This document shows, in pieces, positions 1-7,498 of a stretch of 64,000 bases of DNA. Positions within the stretch are counted from its first letter, which is position 1; every line of letters begins with the position of its first letter. The position numbers and the translations under genes were made by a program. The DNA is from JAAELZ01 sp965237485 (GTDB lineage: Bacteria; Pseudomonadota; Gammaproteobacteria; Arenicellales; Poriferihabitantaceae), in NCBI GenBank assembly GCA_965237485.1, contig CBDEFQ010000004.1, positions 62,001 through 126,000 on the forward strand, in the 5' to 3' direction. The notes beneath the pieces are model-generated. The model searched no databases. It was not told the origin of the DNA and was given only the letters and a program-made list of their open reading frames with translations.

Positions 1-309
1 CTGCCCCGCTTCTTCCCACGCCACACTGCCGCCTTCTAATACTTCAGCCTGAACGCCCGCTTCTCTGAGTATTGCCGCAGCACCTTGGCTGATTTTCTTT
101 CCCTTGTAGCAAATCACCACCACGTGTTTACCTTGTAATTGGTGAGCTAATTCGTCCACTTTCGAGAATACGTAACGAAAAGCCCCAGGGATAATTCTTG
201 GGTCTAAATCAAAATCTTCATCAATACGTAAATCCAGCAACACGGGCGCTGCGGGTGTACCAATTAATCGTGAAAGCTGGGTCGGGGTAATACTGGCTGG
301 TGATGGCAT
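1..309 (-). CDS. Rhodanese-domain sulfurtransferase-like protein, 3' end off the window
   Basis: The minus strand reads from ATG at 309 without a stop to the left edge, giving at least 103 residues. The N-terminus (MPSPASITPTQLSRL) is followed by the rhodanese signature: a strand ending in LLDLRIDEDF, the turn at IPGAFRY, and a Cys-containing active-site loop CYKGKKIS, then an EGG-SVAW motif. The loop cysteine is the expected persulfide carrier. A strong ribosome-binding site (AGGAGG, 7 bases upstream) fixes the start. A second domain may lie beyond the edge, as in chromate-resistance-type or tandem rhodaneses. The substrate cannot be told from this fragment. Confidence 0.8.
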   Translation of the reverse strand, partial: MPSPASITPTQLSRLIGTPAAPVLLDLRIDEDFDLDPRIIPGAFRYVFSKVDELAHQLQGKHVVVICYKGKKISQGAAAILREAGVQAEVLEGGSVAWEEAGQ

Positions 310-972
310 TGCGCATCCTCCTAAATAAGTTAAATAAGGAAATATTGGATGCGAATCTTCGGCTGACGCCTCACGGGGTGCTCGCGACCCCATGGCGATA
401 ATCTAGCTAATTTGAAACGATTTGTCTAGCGGCATCAATTTCTTTATTCGCTCAGACGTAAGCCACATCTTGGTTGGATGTCTTTATAAGCAAGCCACAG
501 TGACTGTTAAAACTAATTGGACAATGTTCTGGCACCGAGTTATTTTGTGGGGCACCGTGTGCCAAGGGAAGTCTCAAATAGTGAATGCCTAATTCCAGAT
601 GGGTGACTGATGCGGATAGTTTTATTATCCAGCACAAACGGTAGAAAATACCGGATGCGATGTTTGTTGATAAGTGGTCAAGCAATGAGAATTAGGCTGC
701 AGCAGCGGCAGATTTATCGCTGTCCAATTGACTTCGGCTGGTTAATAGGCGACCCCTTGTTTGACGTAATTTAACCTGTGTTGTTTGGTTATTACTCGAC
801 AGCTGAGTAACAACGCTCCTCCACAATATGATTAGTCACATTAGAGAACCATCTCTGTGCCCATATATTTTTATTTTTCCAACAAAATCCATTTTATCTT
901 AATCTCCGCGAGAAACCCCGTACTTCTAGTGCGGGGAGGTAAGCGGAGCGGTTAGCTAGGAGTATTCTGGTC
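310..972. other. Long non-coding stretch with a folded IS-end-like structure
   Basis: I see no convincing gene in these 660 bases. Short frames exist on both strands but none has a ribosome-binding site together with protein-like composition. A minus-strand frame ending in a poly-Ala tail near 707-835 could be the 3' end of a lost gene. A GGGGT...ACCCC hairpin lies near 375-392. The clearest structure is the nested fold at 904-948, listed separately. Confidence 0.5.
904..948 (+). repeat. Nested hairpin resembling an IS200/IS605-type element end
   Basis: An outer 6-bp stem (CTCCGC 904-909 with GCGGAG 943-948) encloses an 8-bp stem (CCCCGTAC 916-923 with GTGCGGGG 929-936, one G-T pair) with a TTCTA loop. 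A stem of this kind followed by AGG is typical of the right end of IS200/IS605 elements and the matching end of TnpB guide RNA. No recognisable tnpB coding remnant is found upstream, so this may be a solo end or a look-alike. Confidence 0.35.
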
Positions 973-2346
973 AGTCTATTCCAATACAGGAATGATACCG
1001 AGAAGTTGATTGTCATTTCTGTTCAAAGATGTTTTTAAAGAGTTTAGTTTTTTCCTCATTGAGTTGTTTTGCCGCCTCATTATCAGTCATCTGATAAACG
1101 ATATCGTCAAGCATTGTAAACGAGATGTGAGTTTTAAGATATGACTGTGCATTGGTCAACGATTTGAGTTTTTCATAAGGCGTCATCATGTTTCGATATG
1201 GATAGGTTTTGACTTGTTTTCCTTTGTTGTTAGTGCTGACCTGTGGGAAGAAACAAGGTCGGTGATAATTCAAATAAGGGTTAAGAAAGTCGGTGGCAAA
1301 TTGATTAATATCAGGCGCATATTTTTGCGGGATATGCATGAAGCCAAGATGCTTGCGCACGATGGCCCCATTGTTGCACTCAACTAAGGCATTGTCGTTA
1401 CGGTGTCTAGCCCTGGATTTGGTCAACTCGATTAATAGCTTATTCAACAATCGCACCACCGATTGGTTAATGTATTCACTGCCATTATCGGCATGAAAGC
1501 CTTTAATCACAAAGGGGAATTGCTCTAGCATTTGAGTGAGAATAGGCATCAAGAATGGCTCTGATATTTTCTGTGTAGAAGACACGACTTCAAACGGGGT
1601 GATCTCATCAACGGCGTTGATATGATAGACCCCTTTAACCTTGTCCTTATCGCCCTGATGCACTGTATCTACACGGCTATAGCCAGGTTGACCTTCTGGC
1701 TGTGGCTTACGTCTTTGGCCGATAGAAGAAGGCTTGGAATGTGTCTTTTCAAAGTGACGGCGATTGTTCTGGTAGGGTTTAGACCGGCGTAAATTGTATA
1801 GATGAGAAACCGAGATACGTGCCAGGTTGGCATACTCAGTTTGCTCATAGACAACCAAGGCGCGCTCACAGAGTTTCTTAGTGGCATGGCCTGATAACGT
1901 ACCGTGGAGTTCATCCATCTCTGCTAGAAGCTTAATGTCTTGATTGCTATAGCGTCTAGCAAAGCCCCTTGTGGCACGATGTCGCCACTGGATTCTACCG
2001 TGCTTGAGATAGCTGGCAGCCAGGCGTTTCACTTGCACATAAGAGTAACCGCTGATGCGTGTGATATAACGCAGCACAAGACCCTTATCGGCTCGACCCG
2101 GTTTGCTGTATTTGAAACGCATTAAGGTGCGTTTGATGAAATCATAGCGATTGCGTTTACCGTCGATTGCCAGATCGATTTCATCAGTGCCTTGTAGCAA
2201 CAAGCGTGCCTTATCAAGGGTATCTATATGGTGGTCATTCATAATGGTATTCATTCACCATCATGAACAGAAATTAGATTAGTTCGGTATCATTTCCGAT
2301 TAGAATCAGTCCCTTAGCTCAGTATCATTTCATGTTGGACAAGACT
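973..2346 (-). mobile_element. IS-A copy 1 (integrase-core IS, 1374 bp, complete)
   Basis: The element runs between AGTCTATTCCAATACAGG at 973 and, on the other strand, AGTCTTGTCCAACATG at 2346. The two ends are imperfect inverted repeats and both continue into AATGATAC(C/T)GAG. Five copies in the window share these ends, and a 1374-bp length is confirmed by the copy in dusC. Five-base flanks here (TGGTC and ACGCC) do not match, so this copy has no visible target duplication. It abuts IS-B with only 5 bases between. Confidence 0.9.
1013..2254 (-). CDS. IS-A transposase (DDE integrase core)
   Basis: 413 residues, intact. The N-terminal 150 residues are basic and helical, with helix-turn-helix-like stretches for end binding. 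The integrase core (rve, RNase H fold) occupies about 185-350, with likely catalytic residues D196 (RVDTVHQGD), D256 (HADNGSE) and E292 (ALVECNN). The exact ISfinder family is not certain: it resembles integrase-type ISNCY or IS481-like transposases. It is the only element gene and is full length, so this copy and the virtually excised dusC copy are the best representatives. Confidence 0.85.
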   Translation of the reverse strand: MNTIMNDHHIDTLDKARLLLQGTDEIDLAIDGKRNRYDFIKRTLMRFKYSKPGRADKGLVLRYITRISGYSYVQVKRLAASYLKHGRIQWRHRATRGFARRYSNQDIKLLAEMDELHGTLSGHATKKLCERALVVYEQTEYANLARISVSHLYNLRRSKPYQNNRRHFEKTHSKPSSIGQRRKPQPEGQPGYSRVDTVHQGDKDKVKGVYHINAVDEITPFEVVSSTQKISEPFLMPILTQMLEQFPFVIKGFHADNGSEYINQSVVRLLNKLLIELTKSRARHRNDNALVECNNGAIVRKHLGFMHIPQKYAPDINQFATDFLNPYLNYHRPCFFPQVSTNNKGKQVKTYPYRNMMTPYEKLKSLTNAQSYLKTHISFTMLDDIVYQMTDNEAAKQLNEEKTKLFKNIFEQK

Positions 2347-2351
2347 ACGCC

Positions 2352-3739
2352 TGTTAGAAGTAAATAGAACTGTCCGGATTATTAACACATAGTCTGTCCG
2401 CTTTAGTTATTGCCGATGAATGAGTGAAGGGCGTAGCCCGTAATGAATTCATCGGCGGCAAATTGCGAAGCCCGGTTACGCAACTTTGCTCTTAATCTGT
2501 TTTTGTTGCACCAGTATTCCATCGGCTGTGTATCGGCCCAATCGCCTTGGGCCATGATCAATCGACAATGAGCCATCAAGGTGGCGCGATACTTTTACTT
2601 TAGCTTTGACGTAATGATAGCGGTGTTGATCTTTAGGTAGCTGCAGAGACAGCGTCTCAAACTGTACGCTGTTGTCTTTACCCACCACACGCTCGTACTG
2701 TTCGCATAGATAATCGTCAAGATCGATGCCCGCAAGCGGCACAAAGGCGCTGCCTTGCTCTCTAGCTGGATGACTGAATTCTTTATTGTGTCTGGGCATA
2801 TAATGATCTCTAAGGTATTTATTAGCCGCTTGCATGCCAGTGATACCCATCAACGCAAGCTCGTTCGGTAATCGCCCTTGGTGTGTGCCAAACGCACGTT
2901 CGGAACGGCCTCTGGCTTCAGGAGAATAAGCCGCTATCATGCCAATGCCTAATCTCTTCATCGCCAACCCAAATTGAGTTGGGCCATTCTTATCCACCTT
3001 GCCGCCAGCCTCAGGCGTATGCCAATAGTGGCTGCCTCGGTCAGAGTAAAACGAACAGAATAGCCCCTTCACCTTAAGTACATCTTTAACCCCAAGCAAG
3101 CTGCTGTGTGTGCCTTCCTCTTCGACAAAGCGCATGGAATAATGCTTATTGGTGGCATCATCCAGGGTGACGATTAAGTCCCAAGACACATCAGGTACCC
3201 ATTGGTGAGTACTGCCATCCTGGTGAATCATCCTACCTGGCAAGGCACCAGGTAGACGTTTAATGCGGTGAGGGCCGCGTGTTTTAGATTTACGCACCAG
3301 GTCTGCGCTTTGTAGCTTATTCTTAACCCAACTGTAGCTACGCTTACCTTGGTGCTCGCGTTGATACCATGTATGGAAGTGGCGCACATTCCAGCCTTGA
3401 TAGCGTGTTGAGTATAGGTCTTGTAGCTTGATCATTTCGTCTACGGGTGCCCGCCTGTGTGAGGGCTGATCGAGTCGCTGATCTAACAGCCCATCCAATC
3501 CTGATTCTTCGTACTTATTAATGTACCTACGAAAACTTCGATCACAAACACCCAGTATTGTGGCAGCATCCGCTGGTGATAGTCGTTTAGCTTGATAACC
3601 TTCATATGCTTCTTCAAATCTCATCTGTTTTACCTTATTTAGAAATACTATCTGGCTCATCTCACTTCCCAAAAGGGAGGAGGATAAATCCGGACAGTTT
3701 ATTTGCTAATTATCAGGACAGATAATTTACTCGTATACA
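2352..3739 (-). mobile_element. IS-B copy 1 (ISNCY-type IS, about 1388 bp)
   Basis: Ends are TGTTAGAAGTAAAT at 2352 and, reading inward from 3739, TGTATACGAGTAAAT. The second copy ends TGTTACAAGTAAAT, so TGT...ACA termini are likely, though the last few bases on the right could be off by up to 5. Both ends continue into CTGTCC repeats. No target duplication is seen. Ten bases, GGACAAGACT, occur just left of the spacer (2337-2346, the end of IS-A) and again directly right (3740-3749). Confidence 0.8.
2476..3672 (-). CDS. IS-B transposase, ISNCY family
   Basis: 398 residues. A helix-turn-helix (about 30-60, LSPADAATILGVCDRSFRRY) is followed by an rve-type catalytic domain, with D152 in HQDGS, D211 in YSDRGS and a catalytic Glu in EARGRSERAF (about 258). 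The motif series DGS / TLDDATN / DRGSHYWHTPEAGGK / SPEARGRSER is the hallmark of the ISNCY group represented across proteobacteria. The frame is intact and the same length as the reassembled second copy (1197 bp). The first Met of MGSEMSQ follows a GGGAGGAGG-like stretch, a good ribosome-binding site. Confidence 0.88.
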   Translation of the reverse strand: MGSEMSQIVFLNKVKQMRFEEAYEGYQAKRLSPADAATILGVCDRSFRRYINKYEESGLDGLLDQRLDQPSHRRAPVDEMIKLQDLYSTRYQGWNVRHFHTWYQREHQGKRSYSWVKNKLQSADLVRKSKTRGPHRIKRLPGALPGRMIHQDGSTHQWVPDVSWDLIVTLDDATNKHYSMRFVEEEGTHSSLLGVKDVLKVKGLFCSFYSDRGSHYWHTPEAGGKVDKNGPTQFGLAMKRLGIGMIAAYSPEARGRSERAFGTHQGRLPNELALMGITGMQAANKYLRDHYMPRHNKEFSHPAREQGSAFVPLAGIDLDDYLCEQYERVVGKDNSVQFETLSLQLPKDQHRYHYVKAKVKVSRHLDGSLSIDHGPRRLGRYTADGILVQQKQIKSKVA

Positions 3740-3775
3740 GGACAAGACTTGGTCTTGACAAACCAGATAATATAC

Positions 3776-5049
3776 CACTGCTGTCCCGTTAACACTAAAG
3801 AAACAGGCCTGATTTTCTCTCAATTTGATAAAATACGTTTAGCGATAAGCCGTTGAATCAAATAGGAAAATCAGACCATGTCACATTGTAATACCGTTCT
3901 AAATCAAATACTCAAAATTGTTCCGAGACATGAATTCGAGGCACTCGCAATTCAACATCATTCGGGGCGTTCATTCCGCAGAGCGTCTCGTTGGTCACAG
4001 TTCGTGAGCCTGACTATAGCTCAATTGACTGGCCGTCATAGCTTGCGTGATATTGTTGATAATGTCAGTGCTCAATCACACCGCTTGTATCATCTTGGTA
4101 GTGCAGTGTTAACGCGGTCCAATCTTTCACGCATCAATGAGAACAAGCCTTCGAGCCTTTATGAAGCGCTATTCTCTCAATTACTCAAGTGCTGTCAGAG
4201 CAAAACGCCAGGGCATAACTTTCGTTTCAAGAATCCCCTGTATTCGCTGGACTCATCTACCATTGATCTGTGCTTATCGGTTTTCCCATGGGCAGACTTT
4301 CGATCAACTAAAGGGGCAATCAAACTGCATGTAGGCCTGAATCATGATGGTTACTTACCTGAGTTTGTTAATATCACCGAGGGTAAATGTGCTGATGTTA
4401 CTGCAGGCAGGAAAGTAGCTTTCCCGAAAGGCAGCATTGTAGTTATTGACCGTGGATACAACGACTATGCCTGGTATAAGCAATTGAATGACAAGGGAAT
4501 ATACTTTGTCACACGATTAAAGAAGAATGCTGCATACCGCCTTATCAAGCGACATAGTGTACGCAAGGGAACGGGACTTAGCAGTGATCAAACGATTGAA
4601 TTCACGGGGGTCAAAGCAGCAAAGGAGTGTTCGATTCGATTACGCCGTATTGGTTATCGCGATGCCACTACAGGCAAGCATTATGTGTTTTTAACCAACC
4701 ACTTTAAGCTCAGTGCTCAAACTATCGCCGATATTTATAAAGCCAGATGGCAGGTGGAATTATTCTTCAAGTGGATCAAGCAGAACTTAAAGGTGAAGTC
4801 ATTTATCGGCACCAGCAAGAACGCAGTATTGACCCAAATATGGATTGCGTTATGTATTTACCTAATACTGATGTTCATCAAATTGCAGTCGAAGGCGGGC
4901 AAAACGATGCAACAAATATTGAGGGTATTGCAGCTTAATTTGTTTGAAAAACGTGATTTAATGGCACTGTTGCGAGGAGACCCGATGCATCACCCAAACC
5001 TTAATCCTAATCAATTTTCGTTGCTGTGAAAGTTAACGGGACAGCAGTG
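3776..5049 (+). mobile_element. IS-C copy 1 (IS4 family, 1274 bp, complete)
   Basis: Perfect 18-bp inverted ends CACTGCTGTCCCGTTAAC flank the element. The 9-bp target duplication ATAATATAC is present on both sides (3767-3775 and 5050-5058). The second copy has the same length and a different duplication. This is a clean, apparently recent insertion into the promoter region of the TIR-like gene. Confidence 0.95.
3878..5029 (+). CDS. IS-C transposase, IS4 family
   Basis: 383 residues, intact. The N-terminal region has the DUF4372-like pattern. The DDE core shows D125 (YSLDSST), D191 (VIDRGY) and the IS4 signature Y-2-R-3-E-6-K at Y287, R290, E294 and K301 (YKARWQVELFFKWIK). It differs from the second copy at only three residues (S/T, L/P and C/R near 64-105), so both descend from a recent common source. 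Confidence 0.93.
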   Translation: MSHCNTVLNQILKIVPRHEFEALAIQHHSGRSFRRASRWSQFVSLTIAQLTGRHSLRDIVDNVSAQSHRLYHLGSAVLTRSNLSRINENKPSSLYEALFSQLLKCCQSKTPGHNFRFKNPLYSLDSSTIDLCLSVFPWADFRSTKGAIKLHVGLNHDGYLPEFVNITEGKCADVTAGRKVAFPKGSIVVIDRGYNDYAWYKQLNDKGIYFVTRLKKNAAYRLIKRHSVRKGTGLSSDQTIEFTGVKAAKECSIRLRRIGYRDATTGKHYVFLTNHFKLSAQTIADIYKARWQVELFFKWIKQNLKVKSFIGTSKNAVLTQIWIALCIYLILMFIKLQSKAGKTMQQILRVLQLNLFEKRDLMALLRGDPMHHPNLNPNQFSLL

Positions 5050-5072
5050 ATAATATACACAATAATGCAGTC

Positions 5073-5513
5073 ATGCCAAGGACATGTTTTTTTAGCTTTC
5101 GATACCGCAACGTTTTTCGGGTAAATCAAATTCGAACTATGCCTAACATTATTGGTAAAGCCGCGGCTGGTTTTGAGGATTCGTCGCTTTGGGAAGATGT
5201 AAAAAAGAGCGAGACGCAGATAAAGAAAATGATCGATGATGCCTTGCAAGGTACATCGGTTACGGTTGTCTGCATCACCCGCGGTCTTAGTACCAGAAAG
5301 TGGATTAACTACGAAATCGACAAATCCTTAGACCATGGAAATGGTCTTTTGGGTATCCGAATTCACCATTTGGCAGACCCAAGTTTTCCTGATGACCGAG
5401 TTGGCGAAGATCCCAGCCAGATCAAGAAAAACGGGTTCAAGATTTACAAGTACACACAAAAAGACAGGCTTGCTCAACATATTGAGGAAGCCGCGAAATT
5501 GGCAGGTCGATAA
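5073..5513 (+). CDS. TIR-like (MTH538/ThsB-type) protein
   Basis: 146 residues. The first strand PRTCFFSFRY, the internal LWEDVKKS segment, the TVVCITRGLSTRKWINYEI core (conserved W-x-N-Y-E at 77-81) and GLLGIRIHHLAD match the MTH538 TIR-like family (PF08937), which includes the ThsB sensor of Thoeris anti-phage systems. In that family the protein senses infection and makes a cyclic-ADP-ribose-type signal; a role in defence here is inference, since no ThsA partner is present in the window. The ATG at 5073 is chosen because it retains the first strand. It has no ribosome-binding site and lies 24 bases from the IS-C end, so expression now depends on the IS or is lost. Confidence 0.75.
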   Translation: MPRTCFFSFRYRNVFRVNQIRTMPNIIGKAAAGFEDSSLWEDVKKSETQIKKMIDDALQGTSVTVVCITRGLSTRKWINYEIDKSLDHGNGLLGIRIHHLADPSFPDDRVGEDPSQIKKNGFKIYKYTQKDRLAQHIEEAAKLAGR

Positions 5514-5532
5514 CTATTAATTTCGGAGAAAA

Positions 5533-5544
5533 GGGGTCTGACCC
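5533..5544. repeat. GGGGTCTGACCC palindrome, copy 1
   Basis: A REP-like palindrome preceded by AAAA. The same core recurs, with longer arms, at 6227-6245. The two bracket the YqaJ fragment and the two small membrane genes. Palindromes of this type are scattered through many proteobacterial genomes and are commonly linked to REP-associated tyrosine transposases; that link is not shown here. Confidence 0.5.
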
Positions 5545-5566
5545 TGAGCTACTGACAAATTCATGA

Positions 5567-5806
5567 GCGCACTACAAGCCACAACTTCAGGGCGAAATGC
5601 TTGTCTGTGAACGCAAATGGGTTGACGTTATGTTTTTCCACCCGGATTTGCCGTCGGAAACAGTGCGCGTAATACCAGACGAAATATATCTCCAAAAGCT
5701 AGCAGAAGGCATTGAAACCGTGCTTCAGTTCAGGGAAGAAACCCTAAGCTTTCTCAAAGGCTATGGAGCATGGAGCATTGAACCCGACCAGGAGGATGCA
5801 GTATGA
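5567..5806 (+). pseudogene. C-terminal fragment of a YqaJ-like phage exonuclease
   Basis: The frame reads AHYKPQLQGEMLVCERKWVD and continues to DAV with a stop at 5804-5806. The Q-x-Q-G-E-M-L-V...W-D pattern is the C-terminal catalytic part of the YqaJ/lambda-exonuclease family, whose Q/K residues complete the nuclease site. An in-frame TGA sits immediately upstream at 5564-5566, so the N-terminal two thirds is missing. An internal ATG at 5597 would give a 69-residue peptide. It overlaps the next gene by ATGA, suggesting a former phage operon. Confidence 0.65.
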
Positions 5807-6126
5807 GTGTCGTAACCGAGTGCCATGCTGATTCTTTTTTCAAGCTAGAGCCTGATTATTTAGATTGCGTGACATCAGTGATGGCCGTTACGTGGTCGGG
5901 CCTATTTTTTGCTTTTGTTGCTGTCTGCTTTTTAGTGATTCTAGGGGGCATTATGAATCCACCTGAGGAGGAAAGGGAAAGGAAAGAGGAGGAAAAGAAA
6001 AAGCGGATGGAAAGATATGAAGATAGAGAAAAGAAAAAGCGGCTGAGGCTGAAAGATGAAGCGGTGGAGGAAGTGGTGGAGGATAAGCGGGAAAAGCATC
6101 GGAAAATGCGTCATCACCAATCGTGA
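5803..6126 (+). CDS. Small membrane protein with charged tail
   Basis: 107 residues of unknown function. One transmembrane helix lies at about 30-52 (VTWSGLFFAFVAVCFLVIL), followed by a very highly charged Glu/Lys/Arg tail (about 55-105) with coiled-coil character. AGGAGG stands just upstream and the ATG overlaps the stop of the YqaJ fragment (ATGA), so translation is coupled. The layout suggests a phage or plasmid-derived accessory gene. Function is not recognised. Confidence 0.6.
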   Translation: MSVVTECHADSFFKLEPDYLDCVTSVMAVTWSGLFFAFVAVCFLVILGGIMNPPEEERERKEEEKKKRMERYEDREKKKRLRLKDEAVEEVVEDKREKHRKMRHHQS

Positions 6127-6251
6127 TTTTAGAGACATTAATTTTCTGGGCAAAAGTTGCGGGAATTGGGCTACTAATAGCCCTGGGCCCAGCATTATTG
6201 AGCGCGTTATTCAGCGCATTATCATTAAAGGGGTCTGACCCCTTTCTTTGA
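6123..6251 (+). CDS. Very small hydrophobic protein, GTG start
   Basis: A 42-residue frame begins with GTG overlapping the TGA of the preceding gene (GTGA). Residues 5-35 are hydrophobic (LIFWAKVAGIGLLIALG...), enough for one membrane span. The last residues (KGSDPFL) are encoded by the GGGGTCTGACCCC palindrome, so the repeat has inserted into or replaced the original C-terminus. Coupled start and composition make it plausible; function is unknown. Confidence 0.4.
   Translation: MILETLIFWAKVAGIGLLIALGPALLSALFSALSLKGSDPFL
6227..6245. repeat. AAAGGGGTCTGACCCCTTT palindrome, copy 2
   Basis: Perfect 9-bp arms (AAAGGGGTC and GACCCCTTT) around a single T. It shares its core with 5533-5544. It lies at the junction between the small membrane genes and the truncated IS-A copy 2. 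Confidence 0.6.
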
Positions 6252-7107
6252 AGGCATTGTCGTTACGGTGTCTAGCCCTGGATTTGGTCAACTCGATTAA
6301 TAGCTTATTCAACAATCGCACCACCGATTGGTTAATGTATTCACTGCCATTATCGGCATGAAAGCCTTTAATCACAAAGGGGAATTGCTCTAGCATTTGA
6401 GTGAGAATAGGCATCCAGAATGGCTCTGATATTTTCTGTGTAGAAGACACGACTTCAAACGGGGTGGTCTCATCAACGGCGTTGATATGATAGACCCCTT
6501 TAACCTTGTCCTTATCGCCCTGATGCACTGTATCTACACGGCTATAGCCAGGTTGACCTTCTGGCTGTGGCTTACGTCTTTGGCCGATAGAAGAAGGCTT
6601 GGAATGTGTCTTTTCAAAGTGACGGCGATTGTTCTGGTAGGGTTTAGACCGGCGTAGATTGTATAGATGAGAAACCGAGATAGGTGCCAGGTTGGCATAC
6701 GCAGTTTGCTCATAGACAACCAAGGCGCGCTCACAGAGTTTCTTAGTGGCATGGCCTGATAACGTACCGTGGAGTTCATCCATCTCTGCTAGAAGCTTAA
6801 TGTCTTGATTGCTATAGCGTCTAGCAAAGCCCCTTGTGGCACGATGTCGCCACTGGATTCTACCGTGCTTGAGATAGCTGGCAGCCAGGCGTTTCACTTG
6901 CACATAAGAGTAACCGCTGATGCGTGTGATATAACGCAGCACAAGACCCTTATCGGCTCGACCCAGTTTGCTGTATTTGAAACGCATTAAGGTGCGTTTG
7001 ATGAAATCATAGCGATTGCGTTTACCGTCGATTGCCAGATCGATTTCATCAGTGCCTTGTAACAACAAGCGTGCCTTATCAAGGGTATCTATATGGTGGT
7101 CATTCAT
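6251..7107 (-). pseudogene. Truncated IS-A transposase
   Basis: From ATG (MNDHHID) at 7107 the frame matches the IS-A transposase through the second catalytic Asp, then ends near SRARHRNDNA at the truncation. The catalytic Glu region is replaced by unrelated residues and a stop at 6211. Small differences from copy 1 (TAYANLAPIS, EPFWMP, VDETTP) show it is an older copy. The MITE upstream adds an in-frame ATG at 7227 and about 40 residues, giving a chimeric open frame. Confidence 0.8.
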
Positions 7108-7110
7108 AAT

Positions 7111-7273
7111 CCTAGATAAATCAGTTAAAACACGAAAGTCCATGCAAGCTCTTGATGCACCTAGCAAAATCCAAAAAGGTCTTAACACCAATAAGGTGAC
7201 CGCGACTTTTTTGATTTCACTATGCACTTCAATTGCTTACATGTCTTTTCCGCGTTTAACTGATTTATCTAGG
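7111..7273. mobile_element. MITE copy A
   Basis: CCTAGATAAATCAGTTAAA at the left and its exact inverse at the right (19-bp perfect inverted repeat, weaker similarity continuing to about 40 bp) bound a 163-bp sequence with no gene of its own. Flanks ATAAT and ATAAG suggest a 5-bp AT-rich target duplication with one base lost. It sits in the leader of IS-A copy 2. A sister copy is at 29816-29979 and half a copy at 59846-59913. Confidence 0.85.
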
Positions 7274-7498
7274 ATAAGGTATTCATTCACCATCATGAAC
7301 AGAAATTAGATTAGTTCGGTATCATTTCCGATTAGAATCAGTCCCTTCGCTCAGTATCATTTCATGTTGGACAAGACTTGTACTAGCATAATGTCTTCAA
7401 TTCGGTTAATGTAAAGACCAACAAAATTAAACCCTTATTTGAGGCTCTTAATTTTGAACAGACCAGATGATCAATGAGGACATTGCATCTAAACTAAT

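Larger units (their letters stand above)
3755..5066 (+). promoter_or_regulatory. Promoter of the TIR-like gene, split by IS-C
   Basis: TTGACA (3755-3760) lies left of IS-C and AATAAT (5061-5066) right of it. Removing IS-C and one copy of its duplication joins them with exactly 17 bases between, a near-consensus sigma-70 promoter. The predicted start of transcription then falls at about the A of the ATG at 5073, implying a leaderless message. In the present sequence the two boxes are 1.3 kb apart. Confidence 0.5.
6251..7378 (-). mobile_element. IS-A copy 2, truncated at its 3' side
   Basis: Sequence identical in layout to IS-A copy 1 starts abruptly at 6251, corresponding to about position 1393 of copy 1. 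It runs to the normal end AGTCTTGTCC at 7378. About 420 bp, including the right inverted repeat, is missing next to the GGGGTCTGACCCC palindrome. A 164-bp MITE interrupts the leader at 7111-7273. Confidence 0.88.

Noticed and set aside
452..685. 77-residue minus-strand open frame
   Set aside because: No ribosome-binding site, no recognisable pattern, and composition unlike the neighbouring genes; likely chance.
1669..2125. Open frames on both strands inside the IS-A transposase (also in the other IS-A copies)
   Set aside because: They recur in every copy because the gene recurs; they are shadows of the transposase in other frames.
5941..6195. 84-residue minus-strand hydrophobic frame
   Set aside because: It is the complement of the Glu/Lys-rich tail of the membrane protein at 5803-6126, which makes Phe/Leu-rich antisense frames by default.
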